Source of the DNA: Antedon mediterranea
Taxonomy: Eukaryota; Echinodermata; Crinoidea; Comatulida; Antedonidae
Length of the DNA: 64,000 nt
Direction: 5' to 3'
Assembly (NCBI RefSeq): GCF_964355755.1
Contig: NC_092672.1
Span: 13,760,501 to 13,824,500, forward strand
Part shown: one piece after another, positions 12,176 through 24,262 of the stretch
How the letters are laid out: each line of letters begins with the position of its first letter
How positions within the stretch are numbered: position 1 is the first letter of the stretch
Position numbers and translations under genes: made by a program
Notes under the pieces: generated by a model
What the model saw: the letters and a program-made list of their open reading frames with translations, nothing else
What the model was told of the DNA's origin: nothing
Databases searched by the model: none

Positions 12176-13350
12176 ATAATGTATAAACCATAGAGGGAGT
12201 TAAATATGGCATATGAAGATTTTCATCGTATTTTTTGCCAAGATCTACTTGTTCCCAAAAAATTTAAATGCCCACTGGGGGCGCTAGTGTTAAAATAAAC
12301 AGACACGGGAAACTTTTTATATCTTCAACTGATTTATTTCCAAAATTGCATGTGATTAGATAATAGAATAGAAATTTAATATGAAGCAACACAGTATGAA
12401 AAACCAAAAGAGCATACTCGTTATTGTGGCTACACTTATACATAGCTATAGGTCCCTTTCCCGCCAAAAGCAAAACTTCGGAGAAACTCCGGCGGTGTTT
12501 TTGACCAGTGTGAAAGGTAAAATCACTTTTCATAAGTCTCAGAAGTCATATAATGTTTTACTGATACTACTTATTATTTTTTAGACCCGCTATATATTTT
12601 GTAGGAATAGAAGAATTGATTATTGATCGTGTGAGGATGGCCTTTTAATCTAAAAACTCCAGAGTTTGATGTTGTTACCTTTCACACCAAAACACCGGTG
12701 TGTCTCCGGAGTTTGCCCTCCGGAGAACGTTCAGCTGTTCAACCCCGCTGTTTTGAAGTTTTATTTCTTTTATCTTTCACATCAAAACACCGGTGCGTCA
12801 ACTCCGGAGTGTCTCCGGAGTTTTGCTTTTGATGTGAAAGGTGTATTTGTGTTTATATTCAGTAACATAACTGGCCGGCTCATCATATATATTGTGCCAG
12901 TTATGTGGTACATATCATTTCAAAACCTGAGCTGCACTGAAGAGATCTAATAAGATCGAAACATTATACTGTCTGCAGATTAGATAAAAACATACACTTA
13001 AAAAAGAACTATAAAAATTTAATATAAAATGAAATAATATATTTGTTGTATTGATGTTGAAAAATATTAACAGTAAGATCAGTGTAAAACATAGGCCTAT
13101 CTTTCTTCCCAAAATACAGTAGTATAAATTATTTATAAATCTTTTTAAATATTGTCGGACAAGCAGATATCTTTAACAGAATTTCTTCATAAGATTCACA
13201 TTCCCAAAACAAGAATGAACTCGATGTTCAAAAATTAATATTGAATAACCCACAAATAGAGTAATTTATTTTGTCCAAAAGGTTCTGGTTCTAGACGGTG
13301 GTTTGGTCTAATTTTCATAAAAAGAAAATATTTTGGCATATACGGCGTGC
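12176..13350. other. CCGG-rich hairpin repeats, no gene
   Basis: Between 12440 and 12842 several inverted repeats share CTTTCACA-x-CAAAACACCGG ends. One hairpin has arms 12774-12787 and 12827-12840. These look like ends of small inverted-repeat elements. The rest holds nothing I recognise. Confidence 0.5.
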
Positions 13351-15663
13351 CATAATAACTATACTTGAGCTGGAAGCTAGACTTTTTTTTTACTTATAGT
13401 TACGCAAATTATTCGTTAGAATTCCTATTCTGTAAATATAACTGCGCATGCACATTCATCGCACGCTAGGATCGTAAAATTTGCATAATTCTAATTCAAC
13501 ATGACTGAAACTGTACTGGGAATGTAATGTAGGCCTACAAATTATTTTGAAAACTGCCACTCATTATTATGGGTTGGGGTAATGGCTTAACACACATCTT
13601 AAACACATACTAAGAAGGGGGTTAGTTGGAAGGGGGATGGGTGGAGATACTAGATTTTGGAGGTAATAGAAGTGCAACTTCTGGAATTGTACTGGGAAAA
13701 GTAACTAGGCCTACTAAAGATTCTGGTTCTAGACAGTGGTTTGGCCTAAGTTTTATAAAAAGAAAATATGTTTGCATACACGGCGTGCCGTAATAACTAT
13801 ACTTGAGCTGGAAGCTAGACTGTGTGTTTATGCTAGAATTTAGTTCATCATAATAGGGCACTCGTTAGAATTCCTATTCTGTAAATATAACTGCGCATGC
13901 ACATTAATAGCAAGCTATGATCGTGCAATTTCCATAATTCATATTTATAGACTATAGAGGGAGCTATGTCATATGAAGATTTTCATCCTAATTTTTACTC
14001 TTTGGCTGAATGGCTATTCAAACATTCATTTACGTCATTAGTTTCTTTTTTTTTCGGTTGATAGATTGTTTGCATGTATTGTATAAAAAAAAATACGTGA
14101 GCTAGAATCCGCCGGTGACATTAGCCAAAAAGAAACTGACACGTGATTCATGTTATGTAGTGCCCTCTACCAATTGTTATAGACCCCTTTTTTACTTGAT
14201 CACTTTTTCCATTTCGCGAAATCAAATTATTGGACTTATCTACAAAAAGGATTCAAAAGGGACGCGAGACTCATGTGTGTTCCCTCTAATCCTACATGCA
14301 CATCAAGAAATATAGCCTACTTTTCGGATTGGTGCTGATGGGCAATGATAAGTTATATTTTAATTAAATTATAATGTCAGTCAAAGTCAAATTTTTCATG
14401 TTTATATATTAATTAATACCTTCAATACAATTAAGTAGATTCCAACATTAATGAATTAACCAAATTCTTTTATAATGTAATAACTAATTATCTGGAGGTA
14501 TCAGCCAATCAAATACAAGCCACGCCTGTTAATTAATGTAATACCGTTATAACTATCTGCCTTAAATGGTGTGAACTATTTTACACGTCAAACCTCTTGC
14601 CGCACTAAGAGTATCGGTGTTACTTTAATCGGAATTGTAGCTGTTACTATTAACATTGAAGGAAAAGGGACAGGTAAGACATTTTTAAGCTTAAGTACAC
14701 AGTACTTCGTCTTGTGAGTTTTATTTTATGAACCGTAATTATTGTTCTCAAATCTCGCTGTCATGCAGAAAACAAGACTACACGTTTCGCTTTTTAGTAA
14801 ATTTGAGTAATGATATATTCGCGACATATTCTCAAATATTATTTTTATGTAACGTACTATACATGGAATACGGTTAAATGTTCCTATTGAGGACAAAATA
14901 AAGTGATTTAATTTGAAATCCCAGGACCGTACTAACCTGAGCCAGTTGTAGATTATAGCAAATAAAACCGTTATATCGCGGCGGATACTGCACGCTTTTC
15001 CTGTATTGATAATAAGAATCCTAGGCAATTTAGCCCAGATCGAGCCGATTGGACCGATTTCTGGAAGGAATTAAACAAAATCAAACATAAAATTATTATT
15101 CAAAAGACACGATAATTTGACTTATGTATTACTTTATGTAATTATAAGGTGATGATACCAAATACAAGATTTATTCTGTTTTACAGAAAACACTATATTA
15201 AAGCACAAGTTCAACAACAATTAAGTATAAACTGTTATTACTGCAGTAATTGTACTGTCTAAACTGTTACTACTGCAGTAATTGTATTGTCTATAGTCAT
15301 GTCGTTAGGATGTTCGTTAGAAATACAGTAATAATAAAACGGGTACCATCAAAACCATTGAAAAATGTCCTTAGGCCTCTAAACAAAATCTTGTCATGCC
15401 ATTGTTAATACAAATCCTTATATACAATATTAAACACGGTTATGTAATAATTACAATTGATGATTTAGCAAAGAAACTTAATTGCAAAATTAATTTGTTT
15501 CATGAAAAAAAGAGTTCCTTTCTATTTTTGGTTAAATTAACCCAATTTTTTGCTCATTTGTGTAGGCCTTGTTTAACATGTAGCCTACGTAGTTTGTTTT
15601 AATCTAGGCTGTTTATAGATATACCATTTATTTAACGTTTATTTTATTTATTAAGGTGAAAAA

Positions 15664-16801
15664 ATGAACAAATCAACTTTTTACACCGATTCGAATATTG
15701 TGAATGAGTCGACGACTGATGTCATAGGAAAAGTTGAGGAGACCGATTGGGATGACGTAATCAAATCGTACTCCTATACAACTACAGATGAAATTGTTAT
15801 CACAATATTTATGCCAATTGTTGTAATTATCGGTATTATTGGGAATCTAATGACAATCACTGTAATAGTGAAACATCCTCGCATGCGCACATCAGTCAAC
15901 GTGTATTTAGCCAACTTAGCGATTGCTGACGTTCTGTTTCTTTGCTTTGCTCCTGATCTGATATGGTCATCCTTTGCGCACAGTCCATTACACGATGTAT
16001 GTTGACATGGGCATCGGAGAGGGTATGCTATGGTTTTGCCACCTAAGCATTTACATCGTGGACACTGCGTTGCAAGTTGCAAATTTCACAATCTTCTGGA
16101 TGTCTGCTGAACGATATCTTGCAATTTGTCACCCTTTGAAATTTCGGAACAGTAAATTTGGAGAACGTTCGAGATCTTTACAAGTCTGCGTTATCATGTG
16201 GCTAATATCCTTAACATGGCAGGCCCGGAAATTTACTTGGATCGCTATAGTTTCATATGAATTCCCATGGCCTGATATGTACAACGGGGCTCCAAATTCA
16301 ACGATAGTATGTACTTACTGTGGTGCGAACACCGACAGTTGTGATTTTCAAAATGATCTTTTTGTGATCGATAGTTATTTATCGTTTACCCTAATAACAA
16401 TTGTAGTTGGTTTCTATACAATAATCCTGATTACACTCAAAAGATCAACCTTTGCAACAGCCAATTCAACGGGTAATAAAGTAAGGTCAAAATCAGAAAA
16501 GAAGGTCTTTATGACGATCTTCCTAACTGTAACTATCTACATATTTTGTATGGCACCATTCTCAATCATGAACATAGTGAGTATCTACCATGGCATTGAC
16601 CATAATGTTATACTTCAGATTGTTAACATATTTCGTGTTGCACTTTATACAAATTCGTACGTTAATCCTTTCATATATAATGTTGTAAATGAAATGTTTA
16701 AGAAAGTATTTGTCGATGTTTTCTACAGACGACGAAAGAGCAAGAAGACGAGTGGAGTTACAGTGGTTTCACAGACAAACCCCGCCTACGTCAATGGATG
16801 A
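15664..16801 (+). pseudogene. Class A GPCR copy 2, broken by a one-base frameshift
   Basis: This is the tandem duplicate of the receptor at 7220, almost identical in sequence. An extra base near 16001 (GATGTATGTTGA against GATGTATTTGA in copy 1) shifts the frame in the first extracellular loop and creates a stop at 16003-16005, after TM2. The second part stays open in another frame from 15974 to 16801, covering TM3 (SAERYLAICHPLKF) through TM7 and the tail (TNPAYVNG). It keeps the lysine codon that is a stop in copy 1. One codon is missing in the third extracellular loop (HNVILQ against HNVIFLQ). AATAAA follows at 16820. Confidence 0.8.
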
Positions 16802-16819
16802 CCATTTCATATATTTGTT

Positions 16820-16825
16820 AATAAA
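16820..16825 (+). promoter_or_regulatory. Polyadenylation signal after GPCR copy 2
   Basis: An AATAAA hexamer 19 bases after the stop codon, at the same relative position as in copy 1. Confidence 0.35.
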
Positions 16826-17987
16826 CTGTCAAGATATACATTACTACAGTAGTAAATATTTTATTGCACCTTTTTCAGTTTCTACTCTATGTAGGCCTCA
16901 GCGCTTAGAGGTTTCACGACATTAGGCGTTATATGAATCCATAATAAATTATATATTATCATTTAAACAATTTTATTTTGAGTAATAAAGTTTCATTTTT
17001 AAAATCACAGTGTTATTACGTATGTATTTCACGTATATATACGAGTTACAACATGCCGCCTTTTCTTTTACCCGTTTCAATTCCTACTAAATATATGACA
17101 AACTGCATTGTACTCTGCCTGCTTCTTAACAAAATTCACACTTGAAAGAAAAGAGAGATTGAACATGAGCATGCTATGAGCAGTGCAGAATATATTTGGG
17201 ATTTTTCACTAACTTATTTTTTGTTTTTGGTGACTGAATAAATATTATTATTACTATTTTCACCGCGCGGCTAGTTTAGGTTCTAGACGACGATTTGGTC
17301 TAATTTTCATAAAATAAAATATTTTGGCATACACGGCGTGCCATAACAACTATACTTCGGCTGGAAGCTATTTTTTTCTATAGTTACGCAGTATATGATT
17401 CGTTAGAATTTGTAAAGTTTGACTTTATATCTTGTTTAATGGTTTAGCGCCCTCTCTAGTTCTAGATAATAAGAGTTGGTCAGAGGTCATGTTGACCATG
17501 TGAATCTTTGAATTGGTGATTGATACGCACATCTTATGAGAATTCCCGTGAAATACAACCTTAATGTAATGACAAAGATCAAGGTTGATCTGTAGGGCCT
17601 GACTCAGAGTCAATTGGAGGGAGCTCGAGTTAGGACGAGGGTGCGGTTTTTTGAGGAGGGCCCAAGAGATTGTCCGGGGCAGACAGACCGACCGACATAG
17701 TGAACTATAGAGTCGCTTCCACGCGACTAAAAATATAAAAAAAATTATGAAAACATGAGGTAATATGAAATACAAAGTGAATTCACAAGCTTTAAAATGT
17801 TACTGATGAAGAAGATCAAATTATTAAAAATGTGATAATAGTGAAAATAATATGATTTTATGGTGATGACATGAAATGTAAATAAAAGTGGTGTTTACAC
17901 CACAAAGGAGGAAAAACCTCGGCCTAATGTGAACTACAAATTGTTGGCAAAAGTTATTTGTTTAAGGACATAGAAAGTCATTGGCAT

Positions 17988-18443
17988 TGTTGGGTGGTCC
18001 CTATCAAACGTTCTGGCAGGAAGGTTCAATCGAAGTTGATTTTGGTTAGATATATTGTGGAATACGCGTCTCTTGATCCTTTGATCGAAGGCGTTTGATA
18101 GTTAATTTAAGGTTTTTTTTAACATTAAAAAGGTTTTGTTTCAAAGAAAATGTGTTGCGGTGGTTCCGCTGTTTTATGTTGAATCTTTTAGTCATGTCAT
18201 GGTTAATGGGGCGGGGCGTGAGGCAATGCTGCCCTCTTTCTCCTGCTTTATGTTTTGTACATGAAGTCAGGTTTGATTCAGGGTGCGAAGTTACCTGGTA
18301 GTCGGGGTAAAGAATGCAAGTTCATTCAGTATGCGGATGATTTGAGATGTGCGGTGTCGTCTTACTTTACTTCTGTGTTAACGGCGTTTGAAGTTGCGTC
18401 CGATTCGCGTTCTCATACACAAAGAATCTTGAATAAATTCGCG
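17988..18443 (+). mobile_element. LINE reverse-transcriptase fragment, copy C
   Basis: Third copy of the same RT remnant, with RQCCPLSPAL and FIQYADDL. It lacks about 36 bases present in A and B (after GCGTTGCCAG), so the frame 18255-18818 runs open for 187 codons into the downstream block. Confidence 0.7.
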
Positions 18444-18872
18444 TTGCCAGAACGACTGAATGAGGACGTGTACAAAACCAGCTCCGCTAAATATTTTCAA
18501 CCAACACATTTTATAGTGATTCTACAATCTCACTGCTTCAGTAAGTCCATTTTACTTGCTTACTCACGTTCTACATCATTTTCCTGTTACTTATGGGGCC
18601 GAAACGAAATAAAGTTCCCTGAACCCACAGCAGCTGAGTCAACGATCAGCTCAAATCTCCCGCTACAGAAACATACCTTATACGGTCAGGAGCTGTGTGA
18701 GCTAAGCAAAGAGATCCGTGCCGGTATATCGAAGATTATGATCAATCATGAAAAAATATTCGATCGTATGCTTAATATTGAACCACTCAGCAATGCAAGT
18801 GGTTGCATTGCTAAATAGGATGTAGGCTATCTCAAAACTTCTAATAATGTAGTAGGTAGTGAAGTAAAGAAA

Positions 18873-19014
18873 AGGGAAGAAGACATGTTGTAGGAGAAGA
18901 AGTCATGTTGTAGGGGAAGAAGACATGTTTTAGGGGAAGAAGACATGTTTTAGGGGAAGAAGACATGTTTTAGGGGAAGAAGACATGTTGTAGGGGAAGA
19001 AGACATGTTGTAGG
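18873..19014. repeat. 20-bp minisatellite, about 7 units (copy C)
   Basis: Counterpart of the array at 4369, with fewer units and more TTTTAG variants. Confidence 0.95.
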
Positions 19015-19362
19015 GACAGAAAGAGGATTACTTCAACTACCGTTCTAGTCTTCCTTTACTGACAAAGTTTGGGAGTGTCTTTGAAGACAGCCTAGATAGT
19101 GTCAATGGTGATTCTCAGAAGCAGCAAGTGCTCAGGAATCCTCGAATTTTGTTTCGAATAGTTCTCCGAATGAAACTTATTTCACTCGGATGAAGATTGG
19201 ATTTCTTATGGTGTGCCACACTCATGATAATATAGACCAGATATTTCATGCTTAATCAAATATCTCAACAAATATCGATCTTCGACACTTGACCATTCTT
19301 CAAAGAGTAGTTAAAACTCTCACAAAAAGCTAAGAATTAAATCAACTTTTATTTCATATTTG

Positions 19363-20269
19363 CACGACATTTAGGAGAACTTGTGTATGCTATAGATTCA
19401 ACACACCATATTTGTTTTGGATCAAACATGAAAGTGCATTATGTCCTATAAGAACAAAGTTTGGCATCTGTTGCTAATTTTTTGAGAATAGAAGAATGTG
19501 CGCGGTGAGATGAATTCCTATTTAAGATATCACACAAGGTATGGCAAACTGATCACTGGACGTGTTTTACTATTTTAGTGGCATTATTAAGAGGCATTTA
19601 TATTTTGTAAGGATATATCAGTTATTGTACAAATAATTAATGTTTATGAGTACAATGAGGCAAACAATATTTACGGGGTGAAAAGTGGGAGAGAAATCGA
19701 TGTAGCTCTGGAATACGAGCAAATCAAAAGCCAATTAAACCAGATTAGAAATACAGCATTAGTGTACTTCAAGACAGAAATAAAAAAAAAGATACAAAGC
19801 AAAATGTGCACCCGAATTGAATTTGAACTTCATAAGACAAATAAAAATGACGAAGAAAGGAATGTACCTCTCCAGATTTTTTATATAACAAAGTTTGTTT
19901 AAGTTTTATTATCCTACTCTTATTTCAGTATTAATCTGTTAATGCAGAAGAATTAAAGTTATAGTTAACAGGAGACGTGTAAAAAGCAGAAAAAATGGAG
20001 AAACAGAAATTGTTTATAACCATATGAGTTTATACAAATTATTATAAAATAACGAGAAAAGGTAGAAAACGGAAATTTAACGTACGAAAATGAAATTTGA
20101 ATAGAGTGTACTACTTATGAAAGAATAAAATTAATAAAGGTCGTTTAACCACAACAGATTAAAAAAAAGATTAGGACTGAAAATGTTTTACAAATGTTAC
20201 TGTAGACAACAATTAAGCATTTGTGCAGGTGTCAACAGTAACAACAAATATGAAGATTACAATCAATTA
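19363..20269. other. Intergenic, no supported gene
   Basis: A 74-codon frame at 19678-19902 encodes a lysine-rich polypeptide without recognisable motifs. I see no other support for it. Confidence 0.4.
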
Positions 20270-20479
20270 TCAAAGGGGATTAAACAATAAAATGATGACA
20301 CCGAGAGCAGAAAAAACCACGAGATAACCTAAACCCGACGTGTAAGCGCGCCGCAAATAACTTGACCAATCACGACGCAATATTTCATCCAGACTGGTAA
20401 ACTCATGTTTTTGAGTGGGAACAAAGGTTAAAGAAGTAAAGCAAGTAGGCCTAAGCCTAAGTACAATGATATCATTCAC
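20270..20479 (-). CDS. Candidate 69-aa protein with C-terminal membrane anchor
   Basis: The frame starts MNDIIVLRLRPTC and ends with the hydrophobic span GLGYLVVFSALGVIILLFNP just before the stop, with RRDWSSYLRR ahead of it. That is the layout of a tail-anchored small membrane protein. I do not recognise a family. It could be a chance frame or one exon of a longer gene. Confidence 0.3.
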   Translation of the reverse strand: MNDIIVLRLRPTCFTSLTFVPTQKHEFTSLDEILRRDWSSYLRRAYTSGLGYLVVFSALGVIILLFNPL

Positions 20480-23054
20480 GTTTTATATTTAAAACAGGCT
20501 TTTAATTTTTTTAAATTCAAAGGAAGAAAAATATTAAAAAAAAAAAAAAAAACAATTATAGTCAAAGAGTATTGGGTAAAAATAATAACATATTGAAAGT
20601 CCTTATGAATCCACTTGGACGCAATTCAAAATGGCGCCTAAAATGACCGTCATTCTCTATTTTTCCATAAGTCTGCAGCTAACACAATTTTAATTTCTAT
20701 TAGGAATCCAATCAAACATTAGTGTACTTTACTTTTGATAGAATGCTTGTATTTGTTGCATTTTTATCTTTTGGTGGTCGTTCTATTTGTACTTTACTTT
20801 AGGTAACAATAATACACACTTCTAATGTATATGTTTGTTTTGAGACTCAAATATTCCAACAAAACGCATTATTTTTTTTAACGCACAAGGCCCAATCAAA
20901 TTATTTTAGACTTTCCTAATTTCCAAAAATTGGTTAAAACGGAAATACATTTCGGGTTTTCTCATAACCTCATGGTTTTTTTAAGCACACAAGGAACAAT
21001 CTTCTTAGCTTTTAGAGAATATTTGAAAAAAAATCTTGTCATGATGAATCACTGTTTGGTGAAGAATTCACTATTTGTTTCTGATCAGACAATCTTAATA
21101 GTTCTATCTGATAATATATGGAGAAAAGATAATAAAGATAGATGCATTTTTGTTGGATGGACACAGATACACCTTCCATTTAACCATACGAAAACTGTTT
21201 ACTTGGTCTCATTTTTAAATTCGTCCTGATGTTCCAATAGTAACAGAAATAGAAAAGTGTTCAATAGAACCACATAAAACTGCACATAATGTTGCTCCTT
21301 ATCTTGGCACCTTCTTACATACATCTGTGATACCAGACTCTGAGAAAGAATGATCTGGATCTACTGCTAAACTGTTCACCACAAGCGATCATTTGTTTTA
21401 TATGGCAGTCACTTAATGCAATCAGTTTGGCCATAAACCGTCAGGCATATCGTTCGTACATCTGGCAACCACATTAATGGTACATATTTAATGAAAGAAG
21501 TGTAATTAGCTCAGCAAAGTCAAAGTACAAGAATATGTGACGGCGGCCCACCTTTTGACTGTTACTTTATGTAAAGGTTTGGTTGTCTCCACATCACTAG
21601 CAATAGCCGAGTCATACTGTTTTTGTCCGTAAGATGTATTTGGTTATATAGGTCGACTATTGAACACTAGACATCTTGGGAGTTTATATAATTTTGCTTT
21701 TCAAAGTCTCTTAATAAGAATTTCGTTTACTAATGTGCCTGAAAATATAATTTAGATAATAATGTATAATGTTTATTTTTTTTATTCATGAAAATTACGA
21801 GTGTCAGTCGTTCTTGTTCGAAAATGCATTATATTGGACTTATCGTATCTTAAAACAATGATATAACATTAAAAGTGTGTTTCTGTGATAACGTTATTTG
21901 AAAAAACAGCAAATTATATATCTAAGTAGGTATATTGTTGTGAGTGTTTTATTGGATCCTCTATATTCTATGGTGTATCTTTATTGGAGTCATGATGCCA
22001 CAAAACATATGTATAATAATATATATTAAAATTATACAGTGGTGGTTAACGGAAAACAGGTAATAGCGGTCATTTTAGACGACATCTTGAATTGCGGAAA
22101 ATTGTCAAAGATTTCTTTTATAATATTATGTCATTTTGTATATTATTCTAAACATATTCATGAAAAAAGAAGGTAAATCATTTCATCCATACACTTATTC
22201 AGTTATAGCAATAAATTGTCCCATACAACTCAACTCAACTTGATTATTGGTGAATAGAAAAAAGAGGGCCATCTATAGGAAAATCGACGAAGATAGCGTT
22301 AACAATGAGTGTTATAAAAGTGTCTCAATAAACAATTAATTTTTAACTGAAATTTAATTTTAATTTATTAAATGAATAACTGTTCACAAGCAATGGTTTG
22401 CAAAATATTATCTTTATTTGAAGTGGAGAAAGCGTAACATTTCATTGGCTATAAAATACTGTATTCGTGTATTGTATGTAGCCCTAATCGATTGTAGAAT
22501 GCATTGGATATGTAATTATTATAATTATTATATACATACACAAAATAAAATTGTTGAAACTTAAAACTTAATAATGCGGATAGCGAAAACCGAAAACCTT
22601 AACTTCATTAAGACTTGATTGAAGTTTTGACTATAGTAGACAACATCATTAAAGACTTAACTTACAGTAGGGAAAGATTGCATAATTGGATAACAAGAAT
22701 ATATTTCAACACAGATTATACTATAATGAAAAATGGCTGGAGCTCAAGAGGAATTGAAATGAAAACAATGGTATTAGACAGCTTCACAGGTCGTGCTGCT
22801 TGAAATCCAAGCAATTTCAGTTAGAAAGAATATTTCGGTATAAAACTACCTTATGTATACAATTGAATGAAACTGCAATTAAATGAAACTGAAATTAAAA
22901 GAAACAGACGTATTATATGCCATGTTTCCGTGTAACATAAATGAAAAGAGCATTTTAAAAAGTACATACTAATATTTTGGATATCTCTACATAGTAAAAT
23001 AACTGTAAAGAAAAAATCTAACAGTATCAATAAGTAATATAAAAATAACGCTTA
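20480..23054. other. Intergenic, no supported gene
   Basis: AT-rich sequence with short frames lacking motifs. Weakly similar blocks occur near 20620-20660 and 22050-22100 (GGCGCCTAAAATGACCG against GCGGTCATTTTAGACG, inverted), possibly ends of a degraded repeat. Confidence 0.4.
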
Positions 23055-23335
23055 AAAGAGAACGACGTTTCGACTCCATCATGGGGTCATTATCAAGTCC
23101 AATGAATAAAATATAAAACAACAACTAATTAAGTAGCACAAGCCAAGGGTCAAAGTTTAAATAACAAAAGACCTATTGTCTAACATCCTGTCAAATGAAA
23201 AGCTTAGCTTTTACAGAGTCACTTTGTTTATTCAGACTAGGTTTTAATTGTCTGATATACAACATTTCATAGATAAGACAGTCAAATTTGTTTTTGCATT
23301 TCCTAAGTATACTAAAACATGAATTAATTTTACTT
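23055..23335 (-). mobile_element. Penelope-like element 3' fragment
   Basis: On the minus strand the frame reads ILRKCKNKFDCLIYEMLYI and then RQLKPSLNKQSDSVKAKLF, the characteristic end of a Penelope-like RT/GIY-YIG protein. About 130 bases on is GGAGTCGAAACGTCG, the hairpin-GAAACG signature also found in the intact element at 40636. 5'-truncated. Confidence 0.7.
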
Positions 23336-23504
23336 ATCAATAAGGTGACAAATAATTGCATTTATAGCACTATAAAAAAATAAATACAAAGAGAAAATAT
23401 TTACTACCGACATTTACCGACAAATAAATACGTTATAGAAGATTTTGCAGTATAACAATAGAAGCTCATTGGCTTATTTCTGTTGGGAACGTTATTGTTT
23501 TATA

Positions 23505-23634
23505 ACAAGGCCATATACATGGCTGCAGTCGCGTGCTCAAATTTGAGTTAGTGTTTACCGACCGACCGACCGACCGACCGACCTCCCGACCACCCGACCA
23601 ACCGATCGACATAGTGAACTGTAGAGTAGAGTAA
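23505..23634 (+). repeat. CGAC-core element, direct copy
   Basis: It begins AAGGCCATATACATGGCTGC, has a (CGAC)n core at 23557-23612, and ends CATAGTGAACTGTAGAG. Other copies lie at 1462, 9584, 10297, 17685, 25355 and 25476 (plus) and at 23772 and 63752 (minus). Confidence 0.8.
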
Positions 23635-23771
23635 AAATACTACAGTGGAACAATTTGCTTTAAAGGAGAAAATATTAGATGACAAAGTAAATCTTATAGA
23701 TTATCAGAAGAGGGGGCATGAGGGAAAAAACAAGGGCTAGAAAGAGAAAGCCCTACATAGAGATTCTTGGA

Positions 23772-23896
23772 GATGGCTTAGTAATGGTTTTTAGTCACGT
23801 GCAACGCGACTCTAAAGCTCACTATGTCGGTTGGTTGGTCGTCCGGTAAACACTAACTTGAGCACGCGACTGCAGCCATGTATATGGCCTTGTTTG
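23772..23896 (-). repeat. CGAC-core element, inverted copy
   Basis: Minus-orientation copy of the same family, ending ATGTATATGGCCTTGTT at 23895. It directly abuts the LINE fragment at 23897 and forms an inverted pair with 23505-23634. Confidence 0.8.
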
Positions 23897-24262
23897 AAGA
23901 AGGAGACAGAAGGTTTGATACTAGCTGCTCAAGAACAAGCTTTAAGAATGAATGTGATAAAATACAGTATACATCAGAAACACAGTTATGTAGATTATCT
24001 GGAGACTCTACTGAAACTGTAAGACATATTATCAGTGGATGCAAGATGCTCGCCCAGAGAGAGTATAGAAAGCGTCATGACAAGGTGGCATTGCGGGTAC
24101 TGTACACTGGGAGATTTGCAGAAAATATGAATGTACTGACAAATGGTATGACCATCAGCCATCCGCAGTCACAGAGAATAAAAACATTCGAATTACTTGG
24201 GACATGACAGTTTACACGGATAAGAAATTAAAACACAATCGACCTGATATTACTATTGAAAA
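23897..24262 (+). mobile_element. LINE C-terminal fragment
   Basis: Pieces in two frames read AAQEQALRMNVIKYSIHQ, STETVRHIISGCKMLAQREY and ITWDMTVYTDKKLKHNRPDI. I recall this arrangement (QALRTN...CRLCG...ETV-x-HI-x-x-C-x-x-LAQ-x-EYK-x-RHD) from non-LTR RT C-termini. The second zinc-binding Cys is Ser (CRLSG), and there are frameshifts. Confidence 0.65.

Larger units (their letters stand above)
1..19362. repeat. Decayed tandem array of a GPCR/LINE unit, three unequal copies
   Basis: Collinear blocks: 1-1066 = 10444-11493 = 17784-18815; 4923-9224 = 13351-17682; 4312-4917 = 18817-19362; and 10362-10443 = 17701-17783. Copy A alone has 1067-4311 (LINE ORF1 pieces, a TIR element). Copy B alone has 11494-13350 (a LINE 3' end and CCGG hairpins). 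Copy C stops after the 20-bp minisatellite region and has no GPCR. Junctions fall at (GACA)n/(CGAC)n tracts, suggesting unequal recombination there. Confidence 0.85.

Noticed and set aside
19678-19902. 74-codon lysine-rich frame
   Set aside because: Composition matches AT-rich non-coding DNA. No domain, splice or conservation evidence is available.
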